DNA of 64,000 nt from Azonexus sp. (GTDB lineage Bacteria > Pseudomonadota > Gammaproteobacteria > Burkholderiales > Rhodocyclaceae). The stretch's first letter is position 1. Each line of letters starts with the position of its first letter. The notes below the pieces were generated by a model that worked only from the letters and a program-made list of their open reading frames with translations, had not been told where the DNA came from and searched no databases. Positions 27,787 through 37,592 of this stretch are shown one piece after another. The translations under genes and the position numbers were made by a program. The stretch is from contig JAGOAU010000006.1 in assembly GCA_017983755.1 (NCBI GenBank), positions 62,001 through 126,000 on the forward strand. The letters are read 5' to 3'.

Positions 27787-28440
27787 ATGAGTCCGGACAT
27801 GGAACGCAAACCAAAACGCCGCACCCGGGAGCGCATTCTCGAAACTGCCCTGAAACTGTTCAACGACTTCGGCGAGCCGAACGTGACGACGACCGTCATC
27901 GCCGACGAGATGGAAATCAGTCCGGGCAACCTGTACTACCACTTCCACAGCAAGGACGAAATCGTCAATGCGCTGTTCGCCGACTACGAGAAGGAGATCG
28001 AGCCGCTCCTCACCGCCCCCGGCAGCCGGCCGCAGGGTACCGAGGACATCTGGCTGTTCCTCCATCTGCTGTTCGAGACGATCTGGAAGTTCCGTTTCTT
28101 CTACCGCGACATCAACGACCTGCTGACCCGCAACCGGCTCGTCGAGACGCATTTCCAGCGCATTCTCGAACACAAGGAAAACACTGCCATCAGCGTCTGC
28201 GAGGGATTGGCCGCTTCCGGCACGTTGACCGCAACAGCCGGCGAAATCCGGGCGCTGGCCACCAACATGAGCGTCGTCGCGACCTTCTGGCTGTCGTTCG
28301 AACACGCCCGCCGCCCGCGCGGCGAACCGGATATCGGACGCGGCGTCTATCAGGTGATGTCGCTTGCCGCACCCTATCTGCAAGGCGAGGCGCGGCATCT
28401 GCTGGAAAAGCTGTCCGGTGAATACGTCGATAAAAACTAG
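27787..28440 (+). CDS. TetR/AcrR-family transcriptional regulator
   Basis: The 217-residue regulator has a basic N-terminus and the TetR helix-turn-helix at about 12-60 (TRERILETALKLFNDFG, then EISPGNLYYHFHSKDEIV). The C-terminal part is long and helical, as in regulators of lipid-island genes. Lying between a patatin gene and a TPR/wax synthase group, it is the obvious candidate local regulator, with an acyl-CoA or fatty acid as possible ligand (inference). The ribosome site GGAGAC precedes ATG 27787; ATG 27799 is an alternative start. Confidence 0.88.
   Translation: MSPDMERKPKRRTRERILETALKLFNDFGEPNVTTTVIADEMEISPGNLYYHFHSKDEIVNALFADYEKEIEPLLTAPGSRPQGTEDIWLFLHLLFETIWKFRFFYRDINDLLTRNRLVETHFQRILEHKENTAISVCEGLAASGTLTATAGEIRALATNMSVVATFWLSFEHARRPRGEPDIGRGVYQVMSLAAPYLQGEARHLLEKLSGEYVDKN
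28224..28235 (+). repeat. Dispersed 12-base word, copy 5 (GTTGACCGCAAC)
   Basis: It lies in the TetR regulator gene, read as Leu-Thr-Ala-Thr. Confidence 0.7.
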
Positions 28441-28463
28441 GTAAAAACCAAGGAGAGACTCTC

Positions 28464-29243
28464 ATGGCCAAGAAAGCCTGGAAAAAATTCCCGCATCCGG
28501 ACAAAAGCTTCGCCTATGCCGGTGCCAACCTCGAAAAACACTGGGCGCGCCTGCACCGCGGCGACTGCGAACCTTTCCCGAACGACGATGCCGCCCGCGA
28601 TGCCTGGCGTGCCTACCACGCCGGCGACTTCGCCAAGGCTGTGGAGATCGGCCTTGCCGCCGGACCATCCGGCATCAACGCGGCCAACAAGGCGGCGATG
28701 ATCTACGCCAACTACCTGGAAAACGACGAGGCAGCCAAGCTGGAAATCTTTGAGGAAATCGCCGAACGCTGCGTCGCGTTGCAGGAAGCGGCGCCGAAGA
28801 ACGCCAACGCCTGGTACATCCACGCTTACGCGCTGGGCCGCTACAGCCAGGGAATTTCAGTCGCCAAGGCGCTCGCCCAGGGCCTCGGCGGCAAGATCAA
28901 GAACAGCCTCGATCACGCGCTGAAAATCGAACCGAAACATGCCGATGCCCACATCGCGCTCGGCACCTGGCACGCCGAAATCATCGACAAGGTTGGCAGC
29001 ATGGTCGGCGGCCTCACCTACGGCGCGAAAAAGGACGCCAGCGAAAAGCATTTCCATACCGCCCTCGACTTCAACCCCGACTCGGCCATCGCCCGTACCG
29101 AATACGCCAACGGACTGGTCATGCTGTTCGGACGCTCACGCCTGAAGGATGCCGAAAGGCTCTATGAGGAAGCTATCGCCTGCACGCCGGCCGACGCGAT
29201 GGAAAAACTCGATATCGAAGCGGCAAAGGCGGAAATGGACTGA
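28464..29243 (+). CDS. TPR-like hypothetical protein
   Basis: The 259-residue soluble helical protein shows tetratricopeptide-like repeats in the C-terminal two-thirds (ALKIEPKHADAHIALGTWH, ALDFNPDSAIARTEYANGL, LYEEAIACTPADAMEKLDIEAAKAE). No enzyme motif, signal peptide or membrane segment is seen. It follows the TetR gene by 23 bases with a clear AAGGAGAG ribosome site, so it is probably co-transcribed, and it is convergent with the wax synthase gene. A scaffold role on lipid inclusions is possible but not shown. Confidence 0.75.
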   Translation: MAKKAWKKFPHPDKSFAYAGANLEKHWARLHRGDCEPFPNDDAARDAWRAYHAGDFAKAVEIGLAAGPSGINAANKAAMIYANYLENDEAAKLEIFEEIAERCVALQEAAPKNANAWYIHAYALGRYSQGISVAKALAQGLGGKIKNSLDHALKIEPKHADAHIALGTWHAEIIDKVGSMVGGLTYGAKKDASEKHFHTALDFNPDSAIARTEYANGLVMLFGRSRLKDAERLYEEAIACTPADAMEKLDIEAAKAEMD

Positions 29244-29277
29244 AGGGCGTTACGGTCAACGGGGCGCGACCGGCGGT

Positions 29278-30747
29278 TTATGCATCCGCGCAGGCCAGCC
29301 CCGCCTCGACGGCTTCGGGGTCGACCAGCCTGTCCCACGGCTCCATCAACACCAGCATCAGCAGCTTGTCGAATTCGCTGGCGAAGCGCTCGACAATATG
29401 CTCCGGGTCAGGTACCAGCCCCTTGTCGGTAATCAGGCCAAACTGCACCTTGCCATCGTATGAGAGGATCGAGACGCCCATGCCGATGTCGCCGGATTGC
29501 GGCACCCAGAACAACGGCTGGCACAGGCGCGCGCCTGCCAGGTAAAGCGCGGTCTGCGGTCCCGGCACGTTGGTCATCACCGCGGTGGCCTTGCTGGCCA
29601 GCAGGTCGAGCACCTGTTGCTGCGCGAACCTGGGCGCCATTCCGACCACGCCGAGAATCGATAGCGTCAGCGCCGCCTGGTAGGAACCCTTGAGCTTTTC
29701 CATCCGCTCGCGCGTGGCGTAGAGCCGGGCCAGCGGATTTTCGATGCCGACCGGCAGTTCGAGCGCGACGAGGCCGAAGCGGTTGCCGAGCGTTCCCGCA
29801 TCCTGCGGGCGTCGCATGTTGACCGGCACCAGGGCGCGGATTTCCACATCGTCGACCGCATCGCCACGCTCGACCAGGTAGGCGCGCAAGGCACCGGCAG
29901 CGGCCGAGAGCAGCATGTCGTTGACCGAACAGCCAAGCACCTTGCCAACGGCCTTGACCTCGGGCAGCGACATCGGTTCCGACCATGCCACCCGCTTGGC
30001 AACGCCCGGCTTGCCCTTGAAGCAGGTCGGGCTGTCATCCGGCATGGTGGCGAGCTTGGCGATCTCGCCGGCAATGCTGGTGGCGATACGGGTGTAGTCA
30101 AGCACCTTGGCCGGGTTGCTCAGCAGATCGACATACCTGGCCCACAGGTTGGTCGACACGCGAACCGAGGTCAGCATGGCATCGGTCATCGGGCGCCAGA
30201 TTGCATCCCAGAACAGGTCATCCTCCTCGACCCCGTCGTCCTCATCCTGCACCGCAACACGTTTCGGCGGATGCGCCCCCGCTACACCTGGCGAGGTTTC
30301 GGTCATCGAGAGAATGACGCCGACCAGCGCGATCCCGTCGGCGATGCTGTGATGAATCCGCATGATGAGCGCCTGGCCGCCGAGCGCGGTATCGACCAGA
30401 TGCATTTCCCACAGCGGACGACTGGGGTTGAGCGGGGTCGCCGCGAGATCTGCGACGAAATGCTGCAGTTCTACCTTGCCCGCCGGAACCGGCAGCACTT
30501 CGCGATGCAGGTGGTGGTCGAGGTCGAAGTCGGGGTCGTCCTGCCAGACGTAGCCCGCTCCCTCGGCCACGGCAACTTGGCGGAAGCGGCGAAAACCGAG
30601 CATGCGGCGCTCGATGCTGGCGCGCAGACGCTCGTAATCCAGTTGCCCCTCGAACAGGAGAACACCGACAATCTGCATCAGGTTGGACGGCCGGTCCATG
30701 CGCAGCCAGGCAGTATCCACGTTGGAAATGCGCTCGCGAGACGGCAT
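29278..30747 (-). CDS. Wax ester synthase / acyl-CoA:diacylglycerol acyltransferase (WS/DGAT)
   Basis: The 489-residue acyltransferase joins acyl-CoA to fatty alcohols (wax esters) or diacylglycerol (triacylglycerol). The catalytic HHxxxDG motif is intact as HHSIADG (His132, His133, Asp137, Gly138), and the PLWEMHLVD block precedes it. The further family blocks NVPGPQTALYLAGARL and SYDGKVQFGLITD are present. Length fits the 450-500 residue bacterial family. With the fatty acyl-CoA reductase 4 kb away, the genome holds both steps from acyl-CoA to wax ester. It is transcribed divergently from the acyl-CoA-binding protein. Confidence 0.92.
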   Translation of the reverse strand: MPSRERISNVDTAWLRMDRPSNLMQIVGVLLFEGQLDYERLRASIERRMLGFRRFRQVAVAEGAGYVWQDDPDFDLDHHLHREVLPVPAGKVELQHFVADLAATPLNPSRPLWEMHLVDTALGGQALIMRIHHSIADGIALVGVILSMTETSPGVAGAHPPKRVAVQDEDDGVEEDDLFWDAIWRPMTDAMLTSVRVSTNLWARYVDLLSNPAKVLDYTRIATSIAGEIAKLATMPDDSPTCFKGKPGVAKRVAWSEPMSLPEVKAVGKVLGCSVNDMLLSAAAGALRAYLVERGDAVDDVEIRALVPVNMRRPQDAGTLGNRFGLVALELPVGIENPLARLYATRERMEKLKGSYQAALTLSILGVVGMAPRFAQQQVLDLLASKATAVMTNVPGPQTALYLAGARLCQPLFWVPQSGDIGMGVSILSYDGKVQFGLITDKGLVPDPEHIVERFASEFDKLLMLVLMEPWDRLVDPEAVEAGLACADA

Positions 30748-30766
30748 TACGAACTCCGTTGAATGG

Positions 30767-30782
30767 ATTGAATATCTATAAT
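30767..30782 (+). promoter_or_regulatory. TATAAT -10 element and shared ATTGAATATC word before the ACBP gene
   Basis: A perfect TATAAT lies at 30777-30782, 35 bases before the acyl-CoA-binding protein ATG; no strong -35 is seen at standard spacing. The overlapping ATTGAATATC (30767-30776) also occurs in the reductase/phasin promoter region, hinting at common regulation. Confidence 0.4.
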
Positions 30783-30816
30783 ACCGACAATTTACAGGCC
30801 ATTCGAGGAGATACCG

Positions 30817-31071
30817 ATGAGCAATCTCAAAACTACATTCGACGCCGCCGTCGCCGCCTCAAAGACACTGAACGAGCGCCCCGACAACCAGACGCTTCTG
30901 CGCATCTATTCCCTCTTCAAGCAGGCTACCGAGGGCGACGTCAGCGGCAAGCGCCCCGGCTTCACCGACCTCGTCGGTCGCGCCAAATACGACGCCTGGG
31001 CCAGCCTCCAGGGAACATCCGCCGATACCGCCATGCAGGCCTACATCGACCTGATCGGCAAGCTAAAGTGA
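30817..31071 (+). CDS. Acyl-CoA-binding protein (ACBP)
   Basis: The 84-residue cytosolic protein matches the ACBP four-helix fold: FDAAVAASKTL, LLRIYSLFKQATEGDVSGKRPGF and RAKYDAWASLQGTS are the conserved acyl-CoA contact regions. ACBPs buffer and deliver long-chain acyl-CoAs. They are patchy in bacteria, and this one lies directly beside the wax ester synthase, which uses acyl-CoA. The ribosome site GAGGAG precedes the ATG. Confidence 0.93.
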   Translation: MSNLKTTFDAAVAASKTLNERPDNQTLLRIYSLFKQATEGDVSGKRPGFTDLVGRAKYDAWASLQGTSADTAMQAYIDLIGKLK

Positions 31072-31200
31072 CCTGCTACCCGGGATTAGCACGGTAGCGA
31101 CATAGAGCGTGCCGCATAGGGATCTAGAGGGGCGTATCGGGCGAACCCATGGAGTTGATCGGCAGCGAGATACGACGGTATCCCCCTAAGCCATAGGCAC

Positions 31201-31233
31201 AAAAACAAAACGCCCCGAAGGGCGCATGTTTTT
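31201..31233. terminator. Bidirectional terminator between ACBP and tRNA-Ser
   Basis: The stem CGCCC/GGGCG with loop CGAA is flanked by an A-rich tract on the left and a T5 run on the right. It can therefore end transcription from both the ACBP side and the tRNA-Ser side. Confidence 0.7.
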
Positions 31234-31241
31234 GATATTAC

Positions 31242-31334
31242 TGGCGGAGACGGAGGGATTCGAACCCTCGATGCAGGTTTTGCCCGCATGCTCCCTTAGC
31301 AGGGGAGTGCCTTCGACCTCTCGGCCACGTCTCC
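31242..31334 (-). tRNA. tRNA-Ser (GCT)
   Basis: This 93-base type II tRNA has acceptor GGAGACG/CGTCTCC, the anticodon stem CTCCC/GGGAG with anticodon GCT at 31298-31300, a long variable arm, the T loop GGTTCGAATCC and an encoded CCA end. It reads AGC/AGU serine codons. Confidence 0.95.
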
Positions 31335-31391
31335 GGATCCAGACTTCAACGAAGGCGCGGATGATATAGCCTCCGCGCCCTGTGGTCAAAC

Positions 31392-32612
31392 TTACTGGTC
31401 GAGACCGAAGGTGCGGTGCAGGACGCGGACGGCCAGTTCCAGGTATTTTTCGTCGAGAACGACGGAAATCTTGATCTCGGAAGTGGAGATCATCTGGATA
31501 TTGATCCCCTCGTCAGCCAGCGCCTTGAACATCTGGCTGGCGACGCCCGGGTGCGAACGCATGCCGACGCCGACGGCGGAAACCTTGCAGATCTTGTTGT
31601 CGCCGGTCACTTCGCGGGCGCCCAATTCCGCCTTTACCTTCTCGAGAATACCCATCGCCTTGGCGTATTCGCCGCGGTTGACGGTGAAGGAGAAGTCGGT
31701 GGTGCCGTCGTGGCCGACGTTCTGGATGATCATGTCGACGTCGATGTTGGCGTCGGCGATGGCGCCCAGGATCTGGTAGGCGATGCCCGGCTTGTCCGGT
31801 ACGCCGAGCATGGTCAGCTTGGCTTCGTCGCGATTGAAGGCGATACCGGAGATGATCGGTTGTTCCATGTTCTTGTCTTCCTCAACAGTGATCAGCGTGC
31901 CTTCCCCTTCGTCCTGGAAGCTGGAAAGAACGCGCAGTTTGACCTTGTACTTGCCGGCGAATTCAACCGAGCGGATCTGCAGCACCTTGGAGCCGAGGCT
32001 GGCCATTTCCAGCATTTCCTCGAAGGTGATGGTGTCGAGCTTCTTCGCTTCCGGCACGACGCGCGGGTCGGTGGTGTAAACGCCATCGACGTCGGTGTAG
32101 ATCTGGCACTCGTCCGCCTTCAGCGCGGCGGCCAGCGCCACACCCGAGGTATCGGAGCCGCCGCGGCCGAGCGTGGTGATGTTGCCGTCGGCATCGACGC
32201 CCTGGAAGCCGGCGACGACCACGACGTTGCCGGCATCGAGATCACGGCGCATGTTGGCTTCATCGATCGACAGGATGCGCGCCTTGGTGTGCGTGCTGTC
32301 GGTCAGTACCTTGACCTGGCCGCCGGTGTAGCTCTTGGCCGAGCAGCCAATGTCCTTCAGCGCCATGGCCAGCAGGCCGATGGTGACCTGTTCGCCGGTG
32401 GACATGATCATGTCTAGCTCGCGCGGATCGGGGTTGGCCTGCACTTCCTTGGCCAGAGCAATCAGCTTGTTGGTTTCGCCGCTCATCGCGGAAACCACGA
32501 CCACGACCTGGTGGCCCTGCGCCTGGAACCTGGCAACCCGCTTGGCGACATTCTTGATGCGCTCGGGGTTGCCGACCGAGGTGCCGCCGTATTTTTGAAC
32601 AATCAACGCCAT
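31392..32612 (-). CDS. lysC: Aspartate kinase
   Basis: The 406-residue enzyme phosphorylates aspartate, the first step to lysine, threonine, methionine and diaminopimelate. The N-terminal kinase domain starts VQKYGGTSVGNPERI and contains GRGGSDTSG and the YTDVDGVYTTDPR block. Two C-terminal ACT domains (from about 265; LTMLGVPDKPGIAYQILG and VSAVGVGMRSHPGVASQMF) bind the feedback amino acids. It is a monofunctional enzyme of normal length for beta/gammaproteobacterial LysC. It is a single-gene unit beside tRNA-Ser. Confidence 0.95.
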   Translation of the reverse strand: MALIVQKYGGTSVGNPERIKNVAKRVARFQAQGHQVVVVVSAMSGETNKLIALAKEVQANPDPRELDMIMSTGEQVTIGLLAMALKDIGCSAKSYTGGQVKVLTDSTHTKARILSIDEANMRRDLDAGNVVVVAGFQGVDADGNITTLGRGGSDTSGVALAAALKADECQIYTDVDGVYTTDPRVVPEAKKLDTITFEEMLEMASLGSKVLQIRSVEFAGKYKVKLRVLSSFQDEGEGTLITVEEDKNMEQPIISGIAFNRDEAKLTMLGVPDKPGIAYQILGAIADANIDVDMIIQNVGHDGTTDFSFTVNRGEYAKAMGILEKVKAELGAREVTGDNKICKVSAVGVGMRSHPGVASQMFKALADEGINIQMISTSEIKISVVLDEKYLELAVRVLHRTFGLDQ

Positions 32613-32686
32613 GGAATCATCCGGTTGAACGTTAGGAAAGGGCGAGATTTTACCTCACCCAGGCAATTTTCCGAAGAAACGGGGAC

Positions 32687-33613
32687 TCAGAGATCGGCCA
32701 GCGAACGCAGGTGCGCACCGACGCTGCGCGCCAGCGAGGTCATCACGTAGCCGCCTTCGAGCATCGAAACGATGCGTTTTTCCGAGAATTGCGCGGCGAC
32801 CTTCTTCAACTCTTCGGTGCACCAGGCGTAATCCTTCTCCAGCAGCTTGAGGCCACCCATGTCGTCCTCGTAATGACCGTCGAAACCGGCCGAGATGAAG
32901 ATCATCTGCGGCTTGAATTCCTTCAGGCGCGGCATCCAGACCTGCATCACCGCGTCGCGGAATTCCTCACCGCCACAACCCGCCGCCAGCGGCACGTTGC
33001 ACATATTGGCCGCCGGCTTGTCGGCGCCGCTGTAGGGGTAGAACGGATGCTGGAAGATACTGCACATCAGCACCTGCTCGTCGCCGGCGAAACAGTCTTC
33101 GGTGCCGTTGCCGTGATGCACGTCGAAGTCGATGATGGCGACCCGTTCCAGACCGTGCGCCTTCAGGGCATGGCGGGCGGCGACACCGATATTGTTGAAG
33201 AAGCAGAAGCCCATCGGATTGGCCTTCTCGGCGTGGTGGCCGGGCGGGCGGACAGCGCAAAAGGCGTTCTCGATTTCGCCTTTCATGACCAGGTCGACCG
33301 CATGGCAACCGGCACCAGCGGCGCGCAGGGCCGCCTGCCAGGTATGCGGATTCATCGCCGTATCCGGGTCGAGGTGGACGACACCGTGTTCCGGCGAGGC
33401 ACGCTTGATGCGCTCCAGATGCGATGCCGGATGCACGCGCAGCAGTTGCTCGAAGGTGGCAAGCGGCGCGTCGTAATAGACGAAATAGGCATCGATCCCC
33501 TGGGCAATCAGGTGATCGTTGATGGCGGTAAGGCGTTGCGGGCATTCCGGGTGATGCGAACCCATATCGTGCAACTGGCAGTCACGATGGGTGATGATGG
33601 CAGTGGTCGTCAC
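32687..33613 (-). CDS. Histone deacetylase-family amidohydrolase
   Basis: The 308-residue zinc hydrolase of the HDAC/acetylpolyamine amidohydrolase superfamily shows SHHPECPQRL at the N-terminus, the RPPGHHAEK active-site loop, the zinc ligands in DFDVHHGNGTED, and a further ligand in ISAGFDGHYED. Bacterial relatives deacetylate acetoin-utilisation proteins, polyamines or other amides; the substrate here is unknown. The start is a GTG at 33613 behind GAGAGAG; codons before it lack homology features. Confidence 0.88.
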   Translation of the reverse strand: MTTTAIITHRDCQLHDMGSHHPECPQRLTAINDHLIAQGIDAYFVYYDAPLATFEQLLRVHPASHLERIKRASPEHGVVHLDPDTAMNPHTWQAALRAAGAGCHAVDLVMKGEIENAFCAVRPPGHHAEKANPMGFCFFNNIGVAARHALKAHGLERVAIIDFDVHHGNGTEDCFAGDEQVLMCSIFQHPFYPYSGADKPAANMCNVPLAAGCGGEEFRDAVMQVWMPRLKEFKPQMIFISAGFDGHYEDDMGGLKLLEKDYAWCTEELKKVAAQFSEKRIVSMLEGGYVMTSLARSVGAHLRSLADL

Positions 33614-33735
33614 TTGTTCTCTCTCTCCGAACCGGCGCACTCTATGCGGCGCACGTCGAAATGTCATTATCGACCCAATCGGCGCGCCGCTTCAAGCATT
33701 AGAATGGATTCCGCCAACATTTTCGGGAATGCCAC

Positions 33736-34683
<948 letters not shown>

Positions 34684-34687
34684 CGCC

Positions 34688-35644
34688 GTGCCGCTGCTCG
34701 CCAATCTTAAGCGCCGCCTGTTTCGCTGGCAGAGCGACGGCACTGCACCGCTGCGCCTTGGCCAGCGCCGCATCTTCATCCTGCCGACCCGCGCCGGCCT
34801 GCTCTTCGCCGCCGCCCTGCTCGCCATGCTCACCGGCGCCATCAACTACAACCTGGCGCTCGGCCACGCCCTGGTCTTCCTGCTCGCCGGCCTCGCGCTG
34901 GTCGGCATGGTGCACGCCTTCCGCAACCTTTACGGCCTGACCATCGCACCCGGGCGCTGCCTGCCGGTGTTCGCCGGCGACCTCGCGCTCTTTCCGCTCC
35001 AGCTTTCCAGCGACCGGGCGTCGCCGCGACTGGCGCTGGAATTGCGCGCCGGCGACGGCCAACCGACCGTAACTTGCGCCGTCGCCGCACACGGCCTGTC
35101 CGACACCAGCGTGCCGGTCATTTCGAGCCGGCGCGGCTGGCTGGAACTGCCACGCACGAGGCTCTCGACCACCTATCCGCTTGGCCTGTTCGTCGCCTGG
35201 AGCTACCTGCAGCCAGCCATGCGTTGCCTGGTCTACCCGCAGCCCCTGCCGACACCGCTGCCGCCGCTGCAGGCGGCAACGCGGGCCGGCGATCAGCGCG
35301 GCGCTAATGGTCAGGAGGACTTTTCCGGCTTCCGCGAACGCCAGCCGGCCGACTCGCCGCGTCACGTCGCCTGGAAGGCCAGCGCTCGCGATGGCGGGCA
35401 GCGGCCGTTGCTGGTCAAGCAGTTCGCCGGCGGCGCCCAGCATGAGTTGCGGCTCGACTGGGAGCTGACGCCGGAAACCGCCGCGCCGGAAACCCGCATC
35501 GCGATCCTCGCCGGCTGGGTATTGGCAGCCGAGGAAGAAGGCGCCTGTTACGGTCTACGCCTGCCGGGGCACGAAATTGCGCCGGGTAGCGGCGACCTGC
35601 ACCGCCACCGCTGCCTCGAAGCGCTGGCGCTCCTGCCGGCATGA
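34688..35644 (+). CDS. DUF58 domain-containing protein
   Basis: The 318-residue protein begins with a cytoplasmic segment and two adjacent membrane helices (about 33-75), followed by a beta-rich region and the DUF58 block GQEDFSGFRERQPADSPRHVAWK, conserved in MoxR-associated proteins related to von Willebrand A folds. The start is GTG 34688. Function is unknown beyond MoxR partnership. Its stop overlaps the transglutaminase start (ATGA). Confidence 0.85.
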   Translation: MPLLANLKRRLFRWQSDGTAPLRLGQRRIFILPTRAGLLFAAALLAMLTGAINYNLALGHALVFLLAGLALVGMVHAFRNLYGLTIAPGRCLPVFAGDLALFPLQLSSDRASPRLALELRAGDGQPTVTCAVAAHGLSDTSVPVISSRRGWLELPRTRLSTTYPLGLFVAWSYLQPAMRCLVYPQPLPTPLPPLQAATRAGDQRGANGQEDFSGFRERQPADSPRHVAWKASARDGGQRPLLVKQFAGGAQHELRLDWELTPETAAPETRIAILAGWVLAAEEEGACYGLRLPGHEIAPGSGDLHRHRCLEALALLPA

Positions 35645-37581
35645 GCACGCGCCCCGCCGAAGCCCTCGACCGCGGCGCCGCGCCGTGGCTTTTTGCCGCC
35701 GCGCTGGCGACGACGCTGCCGCATGCCGAACATCAGCCGCTGTGGCTTAGCGCCCTGACCGCCGCGATCCTTGCCTGGGCAGGCTGGCTGTGGTGGCGCA
35801 ACGAGCGGCTACCCGGCCGCTGGCCGCTGATACTGCTGGTGGCGGTGGCCTGCGGCGGTGTGCTGTTCGAGTTCCGCACCCTGTTCGGGCGCGATGCCGG
35901 CGTCGCCATGCTGGTCGTCTTCATGGCCATGAAACTGCTCGAACTGCGCAGCCGCCGGGACGCCACCGTCGTCGTCACACTCGGTTATTTCCTGCTGCTG
36001 ACCCATTATTTTTATTCGCAGAGCATTCCGACCGGGGTCTGGCTGCTGGCCACGATGACGCTGGTCACCGCCACCCTGATCCGCCTGCACGGCGGCACGG
36101 CCAGCACACCGATGGCAACGTTGCGCTACGCCGCCCTGCTGACGCTGCAGGCGATCCCCTTCATGCTGGTGCTTTACCTCCTGTTCCCGCGCGTCGCCGG
36201 GCCGCTCTGGGGCCTGCCGCAGGATGCCCACGCCGGGCGCAGCGGTTTGTCGGAGCAGATGGCGCCGGGCAACATCGCAAATCTCGCGCTCAGTGGCGAA
36301 ATCGCCTTTCGCGTGCGCTTCGCCGAGCCGCTACCGCCGCGCGGCCGGCTCTACTGGCGCGGCCCGGTCCTCGAATACTACGACGGCAGGACTTGGCGGC
36401 CGCAACCAAGCCGCCTGCGGCCGCCGCAGGTCGAGGCGCTGTCGCCGCCGCTGGCCTACGAAACGACGCTCGAAGCGCATCAGCAACGCTGGTTGCTGGC
36501 TCTCGATGCGCCGGGTACGCTGCCTGCAGATTTGGTCCTTGAAAGCACGTTGACCGCAACCAGCCGCGTACCGCTCACCCAGCGCCAACGTTTTTCCCTG
36601 ACGGCCTTCCTCGATTTCCGTTTCAACCGGGACGAGGATCAGGCAGTGCTGCGCCGCAACCTCGCCTTCCCCGCCAATGCCAACCCGCGCTCGCGCGCGC
36701 TGGCCGAGTCCTGGCGACAGTCCGACCCCGATCCGGAACGACTGGTGCAGAAGGCACTGACGCTGTTTTCCGGCGCCAGCTTCACCTACACATTGCAACC
36801 GCCGCTGCTCGGCGAGCACCCGGTCGATGATTTCCTGTTCGTCACCCAGCGCGGCTTCTGCGAACACTACGCCTCTGCCTTCGTCGTCCTGATGCGCGCC
36901 GCCGGCGTGCCGGCGCGGGTCGTCACGGGCTATCAGGGCGGCGAGGCGAACCCGGTCGACGGCTTCGTCATCGTCCGCCAATCCGATGCCCATGCCTGGG
37001 CCGAAGTCTGGCTTGCCGGCCGCGGCTGGACGCGCATCGACCCGACTGCCGCCGTGTCGCCGACCCGCGTCGAAAGCGGCATCGTCGCCGCCATGCCGGC
37101 CGGCGAACCCCTGCCGGCGCTGATCCAGTTGCGCAGTGACTGGCTGCGCACCCTGCAGTTCCGCTGGGAAGCGATCAACAATGCCTGGAACCAGTACGTC
37201 CTCGGCTACAACCCGCAGCGCCAGCGCGAAGTTCTCAGCCGCCTCGGCCTGCCCAACCCCGACTGGCGCAATCTGGCGGCCACCCTGGCAATCATCTGCG
37301 GCACGCTGCTACTGGCCATTACCGCCTGGGCCCTGTACCAGCGGCCACACCTCGACCCGGCCGCGCGCCTGTGGCAAAAAGCCTTGCGCCGGCTGGCGCG
37401 AAGACAAGTAAACTGCGCCCCTTGGGAAACGCCGCTGGCGCTCGCCCGGCGCCTCGAACATGAGCGCCCGGCCATGGCGTCGGCCGTCAGGGAAGTGGTC
37501 GACGCTTATCTGCAGGCGCGCTACAGCCGCTTCCCGGACGACCTGACTAAATTGCGCGCCGCCATCGCGCGGCTGCCCTGA
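35641..37581 (+). CDS. Transglutaminase-like membrane protein TgpA (DUF3488)
   Basis: The 646-residue protein has five to six N-terminal membrane helices (about 15-180), a periplasmic transglutaminase-like domain with catalytic Cys in RGFCEHYASAF (near 405), His in DAHAWAEVW and Asp in RIDPTA, then a final helix near 550 and a short cytoplasmic tail. Pseudomonas TgpA has this layout and is important for growth. A GTTGACCGCAAC repeat copy lies inside the gene. It forms one operon with MoxR and DUF58. Confidence 0.9.
   Translation: MSTRPAEALDRGAAPWLFAAALATTLPHAEHQPLWLSALTAAILAWAGWLWWRNERLPGRWPLILLVAVACGGVLFEFRTLFGRDAGVAMLVVFMAMKLLELRSRRDATVVVTLGYFLLLTHYFYSQSIPTGVWLLATMTLVTATLIRLHGGTASTPMATLRYAALLTLQAIPFMLVLYLLFPRVAGPLWGLPQDAHAGRSGLSEQMAPGNIANLALSGEIAFRVRFAEPLPPRGRLYWRGPVLEYYDGRTWRPQPSRLRPPQVEALSPPLAYETTLEAHQQRWLLALDAPGTLPADLVLESTLTATSRVPLTQRQRFSLTAFLDFRFNRDEDQAVLRRNLAFPANANPRSRALAESWRQSDPDPERLVQKALTLFSGASFTYTLQPPLLGEHPVDDFLFVTQRGFCEHYASAFVVLMRAAGVPARVVTGYQGGEANPVDGFVIVRQSDAHAWAEVWLAGRGWTRIDPTAAVSPTRVESGIVAAMPAGEPLPALIQLRSDWLRTLQFRWEAINNAWNQYVLGYNPQRQREVLSRLGLPNPDWRNLAATLAIICGTLLLAITAWALYQRPHLDPAARLWQKALRRLARRQVNCAPWETPLALARRLEHERPAMASAVREVVDAYLQARYSRFPDDLTKLRAAIARLP
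36549..36560 (+). repeat. Dispersed 12-base word, copy 6 (GTTGACCGCAAC)
   Basis: It lies in tgpA, read as Leu-Thr-Ala-Thr; preceded by AC as in copies 1 and 5. Confidence 0.7.
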
Positions 37582-37592
37582 CGGAGAATGAT

